NCBI GenBank assembly: GCA_937950405.1
Contig: CALFDH010000151.1
Location: 1 to 39,578 of the forward strand
Reading direction: 5' to 3'
Length of the DNA: 39,578 bases
Origin: an uncultured Meiothermus sp.
Lineage (GTDB): Bacteria; Deinococcota; Deinococci; Deinococcales; Thermaceae
Position numbers and translations under genes: made by a program. The notes below the pieces were generated by a model that saw only the letters and a list, made by a program, of their open reading frames with translations, did no database searches and was not told the DNA's origin. Of the stretch, positions 1-7,277 are shown piece after piece (position 1 is the stretch's first letter; each line of letters opens with the position of its first letter).

Positions 1-1
1 G

Positions 2-328
2 GTGGCCCGCCTCGAGGCCCTGCTGCGCCGCAGCCAGCGCGAGTTGGAAGTGCTTTCCTACGCCGATGTGGTGCTATATCCGCGCAAAATGGAGGCCCGC
101 CGGGGGGAGCGGCTTTTGGAGCTTTCACCCAAGGCCTTGCAGATTTTGCAGTGTTTTTTGGAGCACCCCGAGCAGCTTTTGCCCAAAGAAACCCTGATGC
201 AGCGGGTCTGGGGCGAGGAGGTTGAGCCCAACACCCTCGAGGTGCACCTTTCGGCGCTGCGCCGGGCGCTGGGCGAACCCCCGCTGCTCCACACCCTGCG
301 GGGACATGGCTATATCTTGAGGAAGTAA
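2..328 (+). CDS. OmpR/PhoB-type response regulator, C-terminal part (5' truncated)
   Basis: The window opens inside this gene, so the receiver domain is missing. What remains is a complete winged-helix effector domain: LLELSPKALQILQCFLEHP, then the recognition-helix region PNTLEVHLSALRRAL and the C-terminal hairpin HTLRGHGYILRK, all typical of OmpR/PhoB transcription factors. The preceding MARLEALLRRSQ stretch looks like the end of the receiver or linker, so the GTG at base 2 is not the true start. It is followed after 83 bp by a histidine kinase on the same strand, so the pair is very likely one two-component system. The signal and target genes cannot be read from the sequence. Family assignment is secure; function beyond DNA-binding regulation is unknown. 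Confidence 0.9.
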   Translation: MARLEALLRRSQRELEVLSYADVVLYPRKMEARRGERLLELSPKALQILQCFLEHPEQLLPKETLMQRVWGEEVEPNTLEVHLSALRRALGEPPLLHTLRGHGYILRK

Positions 329-350
329 GCGAGGCCCACAGCATAGAACT

Positions 351-411
351 CACCCCTTTTGCTCTGACCCCCGACCCCTGTGCCCTGTTCCCTAACCCCT
401 AACCCCTCCCC
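351..411. repeat. Low-complexity CCCTAACCCC-type word repeat
   Basis: The short gap between response regulator and kinase consists of C-rich degenerate words (ccctgttccctaacccctaacccc). The reverse complement of the same words occurs near 9572 (gggaacaggg, ggggttaggg), and related words occur near 17739. No function is evident. The kinase ATG follows directly at 412 with no clear Shine-Dalgarno sequence. Confidence 0.6.
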
Positions 412-1671
412 ATGACCCTCCGGTTGCGCCTCCTGTTGTGGCTTCTGCTGGCCCTGGCCCTGCTCTGGGTTCCGCTGGGTGTTTTGACCGTTCGGCAGGC
501 CCAGCGCACCGTGCAGGACACCCTCGAGCGGGCCGCCCTCTTCCGGCTCGGTTTCCTGGTCAGCCAGGGGCGGGTACGCATTCAGGACTTAGCCCAGGTG
601 GTGCAGGAGTTTGGCGGGGTGGGCTTTATCCTGAGCGCCGGAGGGCGCATAGCCTATACCGACCTGGGCGATTACCGGCTACCCGAGGGCCTCGAGCAGG
701 CGCTATCCCGGGGCCAGAGCTTTCGTCAGATTCGGGACAACTGGCTCTGGGTGGCGCTGCCCAGCGACGAGGGGGGACTGGGCCTGGGCACGCCCCTGGA
801 AGAAGTGGCGGCCCTGCCGCAGCACTTGCTGCAAATCTACCTTGGCCTGGGCGGTTTACTGGCTTTGCTGGCCTTTGCGGTGGGGGCCTTTGGCCTTTCC
901 CGGTCGCTGCGCCCGCTGGACACGGTTTCGCGGGAGCTGGCCCGGCGCAGCGCCGAAAACCTCGAGCCGCTCCCACCCCCAAAGCTTCCCGAAGCCCGCC
1001 CGGCAGTTCGGGCCATGAACACCCTGATGGGCGAGCTCAAAACCGCCCTGCACCGGCTCAAAGTGCAGGAGCAAGCTGCCCGACGCTTCGCTTATGGCGC
1101 TTCGCACGAGTTGCGCAACCCCCTGACGGCCCTGAAGGGCTACCTGGAGGTGTTGCAGCGTCGGCCTGGGGAACTCCGGGCCACCGAAGGCGCACTGCGC
1201 GAGGCGCGGCGCATGGAGCTGCTGCTGGAGGGTTTGCTAACCCTGGCCCGGCTGGAAGGCCAGGCCCAGGTACCAACAGCGCCGCTGGACTTGAAAACCT
1301 TTCTGGAGCAGCAGGGGCTGCCGGTGGAGGGAAGCGGCTGGGTAGAGGCCGACCCCAGGCTGCTTTCGGTGGCCGTGGATAACCTTATTCAGAACGCCCA
1401 GAAGCACGCCGGGGGTCTGGAGAAGCTGGTCCTCGAGCCCGCACAGGGGGGCGTCTGGCTTTGGGCCTACGACCGGGGCCCCGGCTTCCGGCCCGAGGTG
1501 TTGCCCAGGGCCTTCGAGGCTTTTGTCAAAAGCGACCAGAGCGAAGGGGTGGGCCTGGGGCTGGCCCTGGTGGCGGCCACAGCCCAGATCATGGGGGGCC
1601 GAACCCAGGCCGAGAATCGCCCCGATGGGGGGGCTCGGGTGGGCCTCTGGTTGCCGGGGGCCAGGGGCTAA
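412..1671 (+). CDS. Sensor histidine kinase
   Basis: A membrane-bound histidine kinase of 419 residues. It has an N-terminal membrane segment (about residues 5-27), a short extracytoplasmic sensor region of roughly 110 residues, a second membrane segment (about 140-165), a HAMP-like linker, a HisKA dimerisation box with the phospho-acceptor histidine in ASHELRNPLTALKGYLEVL (His232), an N box DNLIQNAQKHA and a G box GVGLGLALVAATAQIMGG. It autophosphorylates on histidine and passes phosphate to the upstream response regulator by family logic. The sensor region is small and gives no ligand clue. Start at ATG 412 agrees with the membrane segment beginning immediately. A 9-bp perfect hairpin lies 80 bp after the stop. 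Confidence 0.93.
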   Translation: MTLRLRLLLWLLLALALLWVPLGVLTVRQAQRTVQDTLERAALFRLGFLVSQGRVRIQDLAQVVQEFGGVGFILSAGGRIAYTDLGDYRLPEGLEQALSRGQSFRQIRDNWLWVALPSDEGGLGLGTPLEEVAALPQHLLQIYLGLGGLLALLAFAVGAFGLSRSLRPLDTVSRELARRSAENLEPLPPPKLPEARPAVRAMNTLMGELKTALHRLKVQEQAARRFAYGASHELRNPLTALKGYLEVLQRRPGELRATEGALREARRMELLLEGLLTLARLEGQAQVPTAPLDLKTFLEQQGLPVEGSGWVEADPRLLSVAVDNLIQNAQKHAGGLEKLVLEPAQGGVWLWAYDRGPGFRPEVLPRAFEAFVKSDQSEGVGLGLALVAATAQIMGGRTQAENRPDGGARVGLWLPGARG

Positions 1672-1751
1672 GGGGCGGGGCAAACTCCACCGCCCTCAAC
1701 CCTGTCGCTGTCGGTCATTTACCATGGGCGCTGCCAGGCTTTTATCGTTAT

Positions 1752-1774
1752 CCCTCTCCCCTTGCGGGAGAGGG
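1752..1774. repeat. Hairpin CCCTCTCCC-loop-GGGAGAGGG
   Basis: A perfect 9-bp inverted repeat with a five-base loop (cttgc) downstream of the histidine kinase. No T tract follows, so it is not a textbook intrinsic terminator. It resembles the widespread ccctctcc..gggagaggg interspersed palindromes of bacterial genomes. It may still protect the 3' end of the two-component mRNA. Confidence 0.6.
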
Positions 1775-1816
1775 TGGCGACACCGCCGGCCAGCTTGGTG
1801 ATTATTTTGCCGAATA

Positions 1817-1942
1817 ATACCGGATTCAAAAAGATAGTTATCCAAAACAATAATCCAGAGGCTATCTTTTTGAATCCTAAAGTACTCCCTTCGGTCGGGT
1901 TAGTTCGCCACCATTCGGTGACGAACTAACCGAATCTGGTAT
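1817..1942 (+). repeat. Repeat family A, copy 1 (MITE-like, two hairpins)
   Basis: A 126-bp element bounded by imperfect 11-bp terminal inverted repeats, ATACCGGATTC and GAATCTGGTAT. Inside are two stems. The first is perfect over 16 bp (GGATTCAAAAAGATAG with CTATCTTTTTGAATCC). The second pairs GGTTAGTTCG with CGAACTAACC. Related copies are at 6262-6388 (inverted) and 20335-20468. It carries no coding sequence, so if mobile it would be non-autonomous. It fills most of the 1672-2073 intergenic gap together with the hairpin at 1752. Confidence 0.88.
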
Positions 1943-2036
1943 AAAACACTTCAGACGGTAACCCGGTGTCGTCGGGTGAGGGGTTGCAACAACGATGCCC
2001 ATGCAAATGATGAGCCTGCCAGCGCTGCCCTGGCAT

Positions 2037-2073
2037 TGGAGGTGTGTTTTCCTGGGTCGTACAATGGCCTCGA
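2037..2073 (+). promoter_or_regulatory. Leaderless promoter of the GMC oxidoreductase gene
   Basis: TTGGAG and TACAAT (2060-2065) are separated by 18 bp. The ATG at 2074 starts 8 nt after the -10 box, so transcription would begin at or very near the start codon. This supports ATG 2074 over the upstream GTG at 2044 in the ORF track, because the GTG lies inside the promoter. Confidence 0.7.
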
Positions 2074-3624
2074 ATGAGAAAGGAATACGACTACGTCATT
2101 GTGGGGGCGGGGTCGGCGGGGTGTGTGCTGGCCTACCGGCTGAGCGCCAAGCCCGACCTCAAGGTGCTGGTGCTCGAGGCCGGCGAGCCCGAGCAGGGCC
2201 TCTACCACAAAGCGCCTGCGGCCTTCCCCAAGCTCTTCAAAGGGCCTTCCGACTGGGCTTTTTACACCGCGCCGCAGCCCGAGCTGAACGGGCGCGAGCT
2301 CTACTGGCCCCGCGGCAAAGCGCTGGGCGGCAGCAGCAGCATTAATGCCATGATTGTCATTCGCGGCAACCCCCGCGACTACGACGACTGGCAGCAACCG
2401 GGGTGGTCGTTTGCCGAGGTACTGCCTTATTTCAAGCGACTCGAGGCCCATCCCCTGGGCCCCTCCGAGTACCACGGCGACCGGGGCCCCTTGCACGTGG
2501 AGGAGCGCAAGTACACCAACCCCCTCACCCACGCTTTCATCGAGGCGGCCAGGCAGTGGGGCCTGCCGCGCAACGACGATTTCAACGGTGCCACGCAGGA
2601 GGGGGTGGGCCTTTTTCATGTGAACCAGAAAAACGGCGCCCGCCACAGCGCGGCCAGCGCCTACCTGAGACCCGCCCTGCCGCGCCCCAACCTCGATGTG
2701 CAGACCGGGGCCAGGGCCCACCGCATTCTGTGGGAGGGGGCCCGGGCGGTGGGGGTGGAGTACCGGCATCAGGGCCAGCTCTGGCAGGTGCGGGCCAGCC
2801 GGGGGGTGATTGTCTCGAGCGGTGCGGTGCAGTCGCCCCAGCTCCTGATGCTCTCGGGGATTGGCCTCGCCGAACACCTTAAGTCGCACGGCCTCGAGGT
2901 ACGCCAGGATCTGCCGGTAGGGCAGAACCTCTGGGATCATCTGGCCCTGCCGGTCATCTGGCACTGCAAGGCCCCGGTCAGCCTGGACAAGGCCGAAACC
3001 CTGGCCCACATCCTTCGCTATCTGCTTACCCAGCGCGGGCCTTTTGTCAGCAACGTGGCCGAGGCGGGGGCTTTTGTGCGTACCCGGCCCCAGGCCCCAG
3101 CGCCCGATTTGCAGTTCCACTTTGGCCCGGCCTTCTTCAGCAACCACGGCTTCGACCGCGAGGAGGGCCATTTCTTTACCATCGGCCCCACCCTGGTTGC
3201 GCCCCAGAGCCGGGGGTGGATTGGGCTGAGGAGCGCCGACCCCGAAGACGCCCCGCTCATCCAGCCGCACTACCTGCGCGAACCCGCCGACCTCGAGGTG
3301 CTGCGGGCCGGCATGGAGCTAGCCCGCGAAATAGTCGCACAGAAAGCCTTTGATGCCTACCGGGGCCAGCCCCACGCCCGTCAGGCCGGGGTGCAGAGTG
3401 CTGCCGAGATGGTCGCTTACATCCGCCAGCACGCCCAGACCCTCTATCACCCCGCCGGGACGTGCAGCATGGGGCAGGTGGTGGACGAACACCTCAAGGT
3501 TTACGGTACCGAAAACCTTTTCGTGGTGGATGCCTCGGTGATGCCGGGGGTGGTGCGCGGCAACACCAACATTCCTACCCTGATGGTGGCAGAGCGGGCT
3601 GCCGACCTGCTGCTAGGGGTCTAG
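2074..3624 (+). CDS. GMC-family FAD oxidoreductase (choline dehydrogenase-like)
   Basis: A flavoprotein of 516 residues of the glucose-methanol-choline family, which oxidises alcohols with FAD. The N terminus carries the dinucleotide-binding fold YDYVIVGAGSAGCVLAYRLS (GAGSAG at 11-16). GMC signature 1 is visible around PRGKALGGSSSINAMIVIRG and signature 2 around SSGAVQSPQLLMLSGIG. The C-terminal catalytic region has the conserved histidine in YHPAGTCSMG and the NTNIPTLMVAERAAD ending. It matches COG2303 (BetA/AlkJ-like). The substrate cannot be read; choline, other alcohols or an aldose are possible, and no betaine aldehyde dehydrogenase lies beside it. Start 2074 is chosen from a leaderless promoter. 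Its end overlaps the convergent Uma2 gene by 12 bp. Confidence 0.9.
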   Translation: MRKEYDYVIVGAGSAGCVLAYRLSAKPDLKVLVLEAGEPEQGLYHKAPAAFPKLFKGPSDWAFYTAPQPELNGRELYWPRGKALGGSSSINAMIVIRGNPRDYDDWQQPGWSFAEVLPYFKRLEAHPLGPSEYHGDRGPLHVEERKYTNPLTHAFIEAARQWGLPRNDDFNGATQEGVGLFHVNQKNGARHSAASAYLRPALPRPNLDVQTGARAHRILWEGARAVGVEYRHQGQLWQVRASRGVIVSSGAVQSPQLLMLSGIGLAEHLKSHGLEVRQDLPVGQNLWDHLALPVIWHCKAPVSLDKAETLAHILRYLLTQRGPFVSNVAEAGAFVRTRPQAPAPDLQFHFGPAFFSNHGFDREEGHFFTIGPTLVAPQSRGWIGLRSADPEDAPLIQPHYLREPADLEVLRAGMELAREIVAQKAFDAYRGQPHARQAGVQSAAEMVAYIRQHAQTLYHPAGTCSMGQVVDEHLKVYGTENLFVVDASVMPGVVRGNTNIPTLMVAERAADLLLGV

Positions 3625-4194
3625 GGGTTTGGCCTCGGGCACGGTGAGCCCGGCGTAAACCTGGGCCAGGCTCAGATGGGCCTCGAGGCACGGAATCTCC
3701 AGGGTCCCTTCGTTGACCAGCTCACTCCACCAGAGGTTCCACGGGGTCTTCTGGTAGATTTCCACCCGGCGCTCTTCCTGCGAGACCAGCAGATAGGTTT
3801 TCAGCGTGGGGATTTTGAAGTAAGCATCGAGCTTCTCGCGCCGGTCGCGCTCGAGGGTACTGCTCGACAGCACCTCTGCAATGAAGCAGGGCTGATGAAT
3901 CTCGTGGCTGTGCGGCTCCTCGGCGCAACTGACCACCACATCGGGGTAGTAGTAGCGGTTGAGCTGAGCCACCCAGGTGCGAACGGTTTGCACCTGAAAC
4001 GCGCAGCCCCGTGTCTTGGCAATAGCTCTGAGGGCATCGGCTATGTTCAGCACGATTTCGTTGTGCTGCTTGCTCTCGCCGGCCATGGCGTACACGAAAC
4101 CGTCCAGGTACTCGTAACGCTGGTTGGTTTGCTTTTCGAGCTCGAGCCACTCCTCCTTGGATAGGCGCAGAGGGCGCGGGGCGCGGGCGACCAT
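3613..4194 (-). CDS. Uma2-family (DUF820) putative restriction-endonuclease-like protein
   Basis: 193 residues with the features of the Uma2/DUF820 family, a PD-(D/E)XK nuclease-fold group expanded in cyanobacteria and Deinococcota: N-terminal LSKEEWLELEKQTNQRYEYLDGFVYAMAG, then HNEIVLNIADALRA, the putative acidic metal site YYPDVVVSC, and CFIAEVLSSST followed by RREKLDAYFKIPTLKTYLLVSQEERRVEIY. Cellular function is not established for the family, and many members lie outside restriction loci. The gene is monocistronic and convergent with the GMC gene. A TAGAAT box (4201-4206, minus strand) ends 6 nt before the ATG, another likely leaderless start. No methyltransferase is nearby. Confidence 0.88.
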   Translation of the reverse strand: MVARAPRPLRLSKEEWLELEKQTNQRYEYLDGFVYAMAGESKQHNEIVLNIADALRAIAKTRGCAFQVQTVRTWVAQLNRYYYPDVVVSCAEEPHSHEIHQPCFIAEVLSSSTLERDRREKLDAYFKIPTLKTYLLVSQEERRVEIYQKTPWNLWWSELVNEGTLEIPCLEAHLSLAQVYAGLTVPEAKPLDP

Positions 4195-4200
4195 GAGGCA

Positions 4201-4206
4201 ATTCTA
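4201..4206 (-). promoter_or_regulatory. Probable -10 box (TAGAAT) for a leaderless Uma2 mRNA
   Basis: On the minus strand TAGAAT is followed by six bases and then the Uma2 ATG. No Shine-Dalgarno sequence can fit. No clear -35 was found. Confidence 0.5.
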
Positions 4207-4305
4207 GCGCAGGCGAGCGCTGCCATATACAAAGCCCTATTTTTCCGCTACACTGGCAGGGTTGCCGGCTGTTGTCATACCACAGCCATTCCCCCCGGAG
4301 ACCCA

Positions 4306-6093
4306 ATGGAACTCAGAAACATCGCAATTATTGCGCACGTAGACCATGGTAAGACCACCCTGGTAGACGCGATGCTCAAACAAGCCAAGGCCCTTTCGCG
4401 CCACGACGAGGGTAGCGAGCGCATCATGGACTCGGGCGATTTGGAGCGCGAGCGCGGCATTACCATTCTGGCCAAGAACACCGCGGTGGAATGGGGGGGC
4501 GTGAAGATCAACATTGTGGACACCCCCGGCCACGCCGACTTCGGGGGCGAGGTGGAGCGGGCCTTGAGCATGGTGGACGGGGTGCTCTTGCTGGTAGACG
4601 CCGCCGAAGGCCCCATGCCCCAGACCCGCTTTGTGCTCAAAAAGGCCATTGAGGCCAAACTCAAGCCCATTGTGGTCATCAACAAGGTAGACAAAAAAGA
4701 CGCCCGGCCCGACGAGGTGCTGAACGAAACCTTCGACCTGATGGCTGAGCTGGGCGCTTCGGACGAACAGCTCGACTTCCCCTACCTGTATGCGGTGGGC
4801 CGGGAGGGGACGGCCTGGCTGGGCGAGACCCCAAAGCCCGACCTGACCGACCTTTTCGAGACCATCCTGCAGCACATCCCTGCCCCCCAGGTGGCCGAGG
4901 GCCCCTTCCAGCTCCGGGTGGCCAACCTGGACTACTCCAACTTTCTGGGCAAGATTGCCCTGGGCAAGGTGCACCGGGGTACGGTACGCAAGAACCAGTT
5001 TGTGACCATCCTGGGTGAGCACGGCCAGCGCGACCTGAAGGTGGTGGCGGTCTTTACCCACCGGGGCTTGGAGCGCCTCGAGGTAGACGAAGTCACCCCG
5101 GGCGATATTGTGGCCATTGCGGGCATGGAGGGCGTGGAAATCGGCGATACCATCGCGGCCCGGGAGGCCCCCGAGGCCCTGCCCCGCCTGGCGGTGGACG
5201 AGCCCACCGTGAGCATCACCGTTACCCCCAACACCTCGCCCTTTGCGGGCAAGGAGGGCAAGTTCGTCACCAGCCGCCAGATCCGGGAGCGGCTTTTGAA
5301 GGAGCTCGAGACCAACGTGGCCCTGCGGGTGATCGAGGTTACCCCCGACACCTTCGAGCTGCACGGGCGTGGAGAGCTTCACCTTTCGGTGCTCCTGGAG
5401 ACCATGCGCCGCGAAGGCTTTGAGCTTTCGGTGGGCCAGCCCAGCGTATTGTTCAAGGAGACGGAGGGCCAGATTCAGGAGCCCTACGAATACCTGGTGG
5501 TGGACGTGCCGGAGGCCAGGTTCGGCCCGGTGATGGAAGCCCTGGGCAGCCGCAAGGCCCAGATGGTGCATATGGAACAGGAAGGCGGGCGCATCCGCGC
5601 CGAGTTCACCGTGCCGGCCCGGGCTTTGTTCGGTTTTCGCACCCTGTTCCTGACCCTCACGGCGGGCGAGGGCGTGATGAGCCACAACTTCCACGCCTAC
5701 GGCCCGCATGTGGGCAGCCTGGAAACCCGCACCACCGGATCGGCTGTGGCCATGGAGGCCGGGGTGGCCTACGCTTACAGTCTGTACCGCTTGCAGGAGC
5801 GCATCAATTTCTTTATTGAGCCCGGCACCGAGGTGTACGTGGGCATGATTGTGGGTGAGCACGTGCGGGAAAACGACCTGAACGTCAACGTCAACATCAA
5901 CAAAAAGCTCACCAACGTGCGGGCGGCGGGCTCCGACGAGAACATCCGGCTCATTCCCCCGCGCAAGTTCACTCTCGAGGAGGCCCTGGAGTTCTTAGCC
6001 CCCGACGAGTTGCTCGAGGTTACCCCGCAGAGTCTGCGCCTGCGCAAGCGGGTGCTCGACCCCAGCCAGCGCAAGCGGGCCGAGACAGCCTGA
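4306..6093 (+). CDS. typA: Translational GTPase TypA/BipA
   Basis: A ribosome-associated GTPase of 595 residues, the usual TypA length. G1 is AHVDHGKTTLVDAML (11-18), the switch region is RERGITILAKNTAV, G3 is DTPGHADFGGEVERAL and G4 is NKVDKKDARPDE. These are followed by domain 2, the EF-G-like domains III and V (LHLSVLLETMRREGFELSVGQPSV), and the TypA-specific C-terminal region ending in ..VTPQSLRLRKRVLDPSQRKR. TypA binds the 70S ribosome and aids 50S assembly and stress or cold adaptation in other bacteria. A ggag element 6-9 nt before ATG 4306 supports the start, and a TACACT box lies at 4249-4254. It is transcribed away from the Uma2 gene and appears to be alone in its operon. Confidence 0.97.
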   Translation: MELRNIAIIAHVDHGKTTLVDAMLKQAKALSRHDEGSERIMDSGDLERERGITILAKNTAVEWGGVKINIVDTPGHADFGGEVERALSMVDGVLLLVDAAEGPMPQTRFVLKKAIEAKLKPIVVINKVDKKDARPDEVLNETFDLMAELGASDEQLDFPYLYAVGREGTAWLGETPKPDLTDLFETILQHIPAPQVAEGPFQLRVANLDYSNFLGKIALGKVHRGTVRKNQFVTILGEHGQRDLKVVAVFTHRGLERLEVDEVTPGDIVAIAGMEGVEIGDTIAAREAPEALPRLAVDEPTVSITVTPNTSPFAGKEGKFVTSRQIRERLLKELETNVALRVIEVTPDTFELHGRGELHLSVLLETMRREGFELSVGQPSVLFKETEGQIQEPYEYLVVDVPEARFGPVMEALGSRKAQMVHMEQEGGRIRAEFTVPARALFGFRTLFLTLTAGEGVMSHNFHAYGPHVGSLETRTTGSAVAMEAGVAYAYSLYRLQERINFFIEPGTEVYVGMIVGEHVRENDLNVNVNINKKLTNVRAAGSDENIRLIPPRKFTLEEALEFLAPDELLEVTPQSLRLRKRVLDPSQRKRAETA

Positions 6094-6104
6094 AGGTTCA
6101 AGGT

Positions 6105-6577
6105 TCAGACCAGTGCCTCCGGCTCAGGCAGATCGAGCGCTGTGGCGAGCGCACGGTCGAGTTCCGCCATCTTTTGGGCCGATAGTTTACCCACATACTG
6201 GGTCAGACGGCTTTTTTCGATGCGGGTTAGATCGTCGCAGTGAATGCTGCTTTCGTGCTTGATACCAGATTCGGTTAGTTCGTTACCGAATGGTAACGAA
6301 CTAACCCGACCGAAGGGAGTGCTCTAGGATTCAAAAAGATAGCTCCTGGGGTTTTTGGTTTGGTGAAGTATCTTTTTGAATCCGGTATGAGACCTTCCTC
6401 GAGGCCCACCGGAACCTGGGTACTGATGCCGTGGTAGCTTGAGAAAACGGGCGCACAGACCACGGTGGAATGGGGGCTGTCTATTAGAAACTGTCGACTC
6501 ACGACCACATAGACCCGGCGGCGCTTGGGGTCGACGGTGTGTTAGTTCTGGGCCCGGTACAACTCCCCAGTTTCAAC
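6105..6577 (-). pseudogene. MazF/PemK-like toxin gene, interrupted by repeat A
   Basis: Two minus-strand pieces make one MazF/PemK-fold protein. The upstream piece reads [46 protein letters not shown]. The downstream piece reads KHESSIHCDDLTRIEKSRLTQYVGKLSAQKMAELDRAL. Between them lie 128 bp that are repeat A copy 2 plus one base. Removing exactly that segment rejoins ..EEGL and KHESS.. in frame, a junction typical of the family. The gene also carries an in-frame TAA (6542-6544) near the N terminus and has no clear start codon, so it is decayed beyond the insertion. No antitoxin gene could be recognised upstream. Family recognition comes from the conserved VVSR, TVV.AP and IHCD..T..KS blocks. 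Confidence 0.78.
6262..6388 (-). repeat. Repeat family A, copy 2 (inside the mazF-like gene)
   Basis: A 127-bp copy in inverted orientation: ATACCAGATTC at the left and GAATCCGGTAT at the right. Its second stem is the best preserved of the three copies, pairing GGTTAGTTCGTTACC with GGTAACGAACTAACC over 15 bp with loop gaat. The TATCTTTTTGAATCC stem is also present. It sits between codons of the toxin pseudogene with at most a 1-2 bp target duplication (c or tc). This is the copy that shows the element inserts into coding DNA. Confidence 0.88.
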
Positions 6578-6605
6578 CAGCCCGACGTAGATGCCAAGGG
6601 AGTCG

Positions 6606-7148
6606 TCACCCACAGCGATTAAACCTGGCGAGAGCGGCCCGGCCCTCCGACGTACCGCCCGCAACCTCCGCGCCGGCCAGTGAGATCATGTAATAGCCCC
6701 CGGCGCTCCCCGCATCTACCACCACATAGTAGGTGCCGCCCTGCAAGGTTTCCCGCAACAACGGCCCTTTACGGGCAAGCAGGCCGTGGCCCCGATAGTC
6801 GCGCCAGCCGCCCTCGAATATCCGGGCCCCCAGCCCGTCGGGGATGGCGAATGGTGGGCGCTGGTTACCCTGAACCCCCGGCCCTACCAGCCAGATACGG
6901 GGCTGAAAAGTGGCGGGGCAGGCCGCCCCCACAAAGAGCCCCAGATCCAGAACAAAACCTGCGGCCAGTTCGAAGGCATAAAAGTCGAGCTGGCCCGCGC
7001 TTAGTTGACCCGTTACAACCTTAGAGATGGTGGGCTCCAGAACCCGGTAGGCCTGCTGAAGGGTGGGCGAGCCGGGGTTCCAGAACGGCTGGTGGGCAAA
7101 GCCCAGCCAGCCAAGCCCGATAAAAAGGCTAATCATCCACTTTTTCAT
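6606..7148 (-). CDS. Small exported protein of unknown function
   Basis: 180 residues from ATG 7148 (MKKWMISLFIGLGWLGFA). The alternative upstream ATG at 7163 would put five residues before a normal signal peptide. A hydrophobic signal with likely cleavage after GFA is followed by a mature domain with alternating beta-type segments: QLSAGQLDFYAFELAAGFVLDLGLF and, near the end, GGTYYVVVDAGSAGGYYMISLAG. That last part resembles the PPC (bacterial pre-peptidase C-terminal) beta-sandwich, in which Y/F-Y-V-V-V-D and GGYY motifs recur, but the match is by eye and weak. A TGCAGAAT box just upstream could give a leaderless mRNA. No partner gene is apparent. It lies directly upstream of the toxin pseudogene on the same strand. 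Confidence 0.65.
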   Translation of the reverse strand: MKKWMISLFIGLGWLGFAHQPFWNPGSPTLQQAYRVLEPTISKVVTGQLSAGQLDFYAFELAAGFVLDLGLFVGAACPATFQPRIWLVGPGVQGNQRPPFAIPDGLGARIFEGGWRDYRGHGLLARKGPLLRETLQGGTYYVVVDAGSAGGYYMISLAGAEVAGGTSEGRAALARFNRCG

Positions 7149-7213
7149 GCCATGATTCTGCACGAGCCGCGCCAGCGCCAGTGTGCCGCTTGATAAACTC
7201 CCGGCTTACTTTC

Positions 7214-7272
7214 CGGCCTCCTTTAGGCTTGCTGATGCCTTGAGCTTTAGCCCTAAAGCCTTTAGCCTGATG
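7214..7272. repeat. Low-complexity GCCTTTAGCC/GCCTAAAGCC words
   Basis: The gap before purU is made of degenerate repeats of ctttag/gcctaaagcc type. Similar words (aagcctgaggctataagcctaaagcc) fill 18674-18715. A TAGCCT hexamer at 7263-7268, nine bases before purU, may act as a -10 box. Confidence 0.5.
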
Positions 7273-7277
7273 CCGGT

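Noticed and set aside
351-411. Telomere-like CCCTAA repeats
   Set aside because: Only two imperfect units among other C-rich words, internal to a bacterial chromosome; treated as low-complexity words.
438-1382. Long overlapping ORFs (314 aa here; also 4237-5862 minus, 1951-3270 minus, 25823-26944 minus, 30956-32176 minus)
   Set aside because: Shadow frames of strongly conserved genes on the other frame or strand; high GC leaves antisense frames open, and they lack family motifs or promoters.
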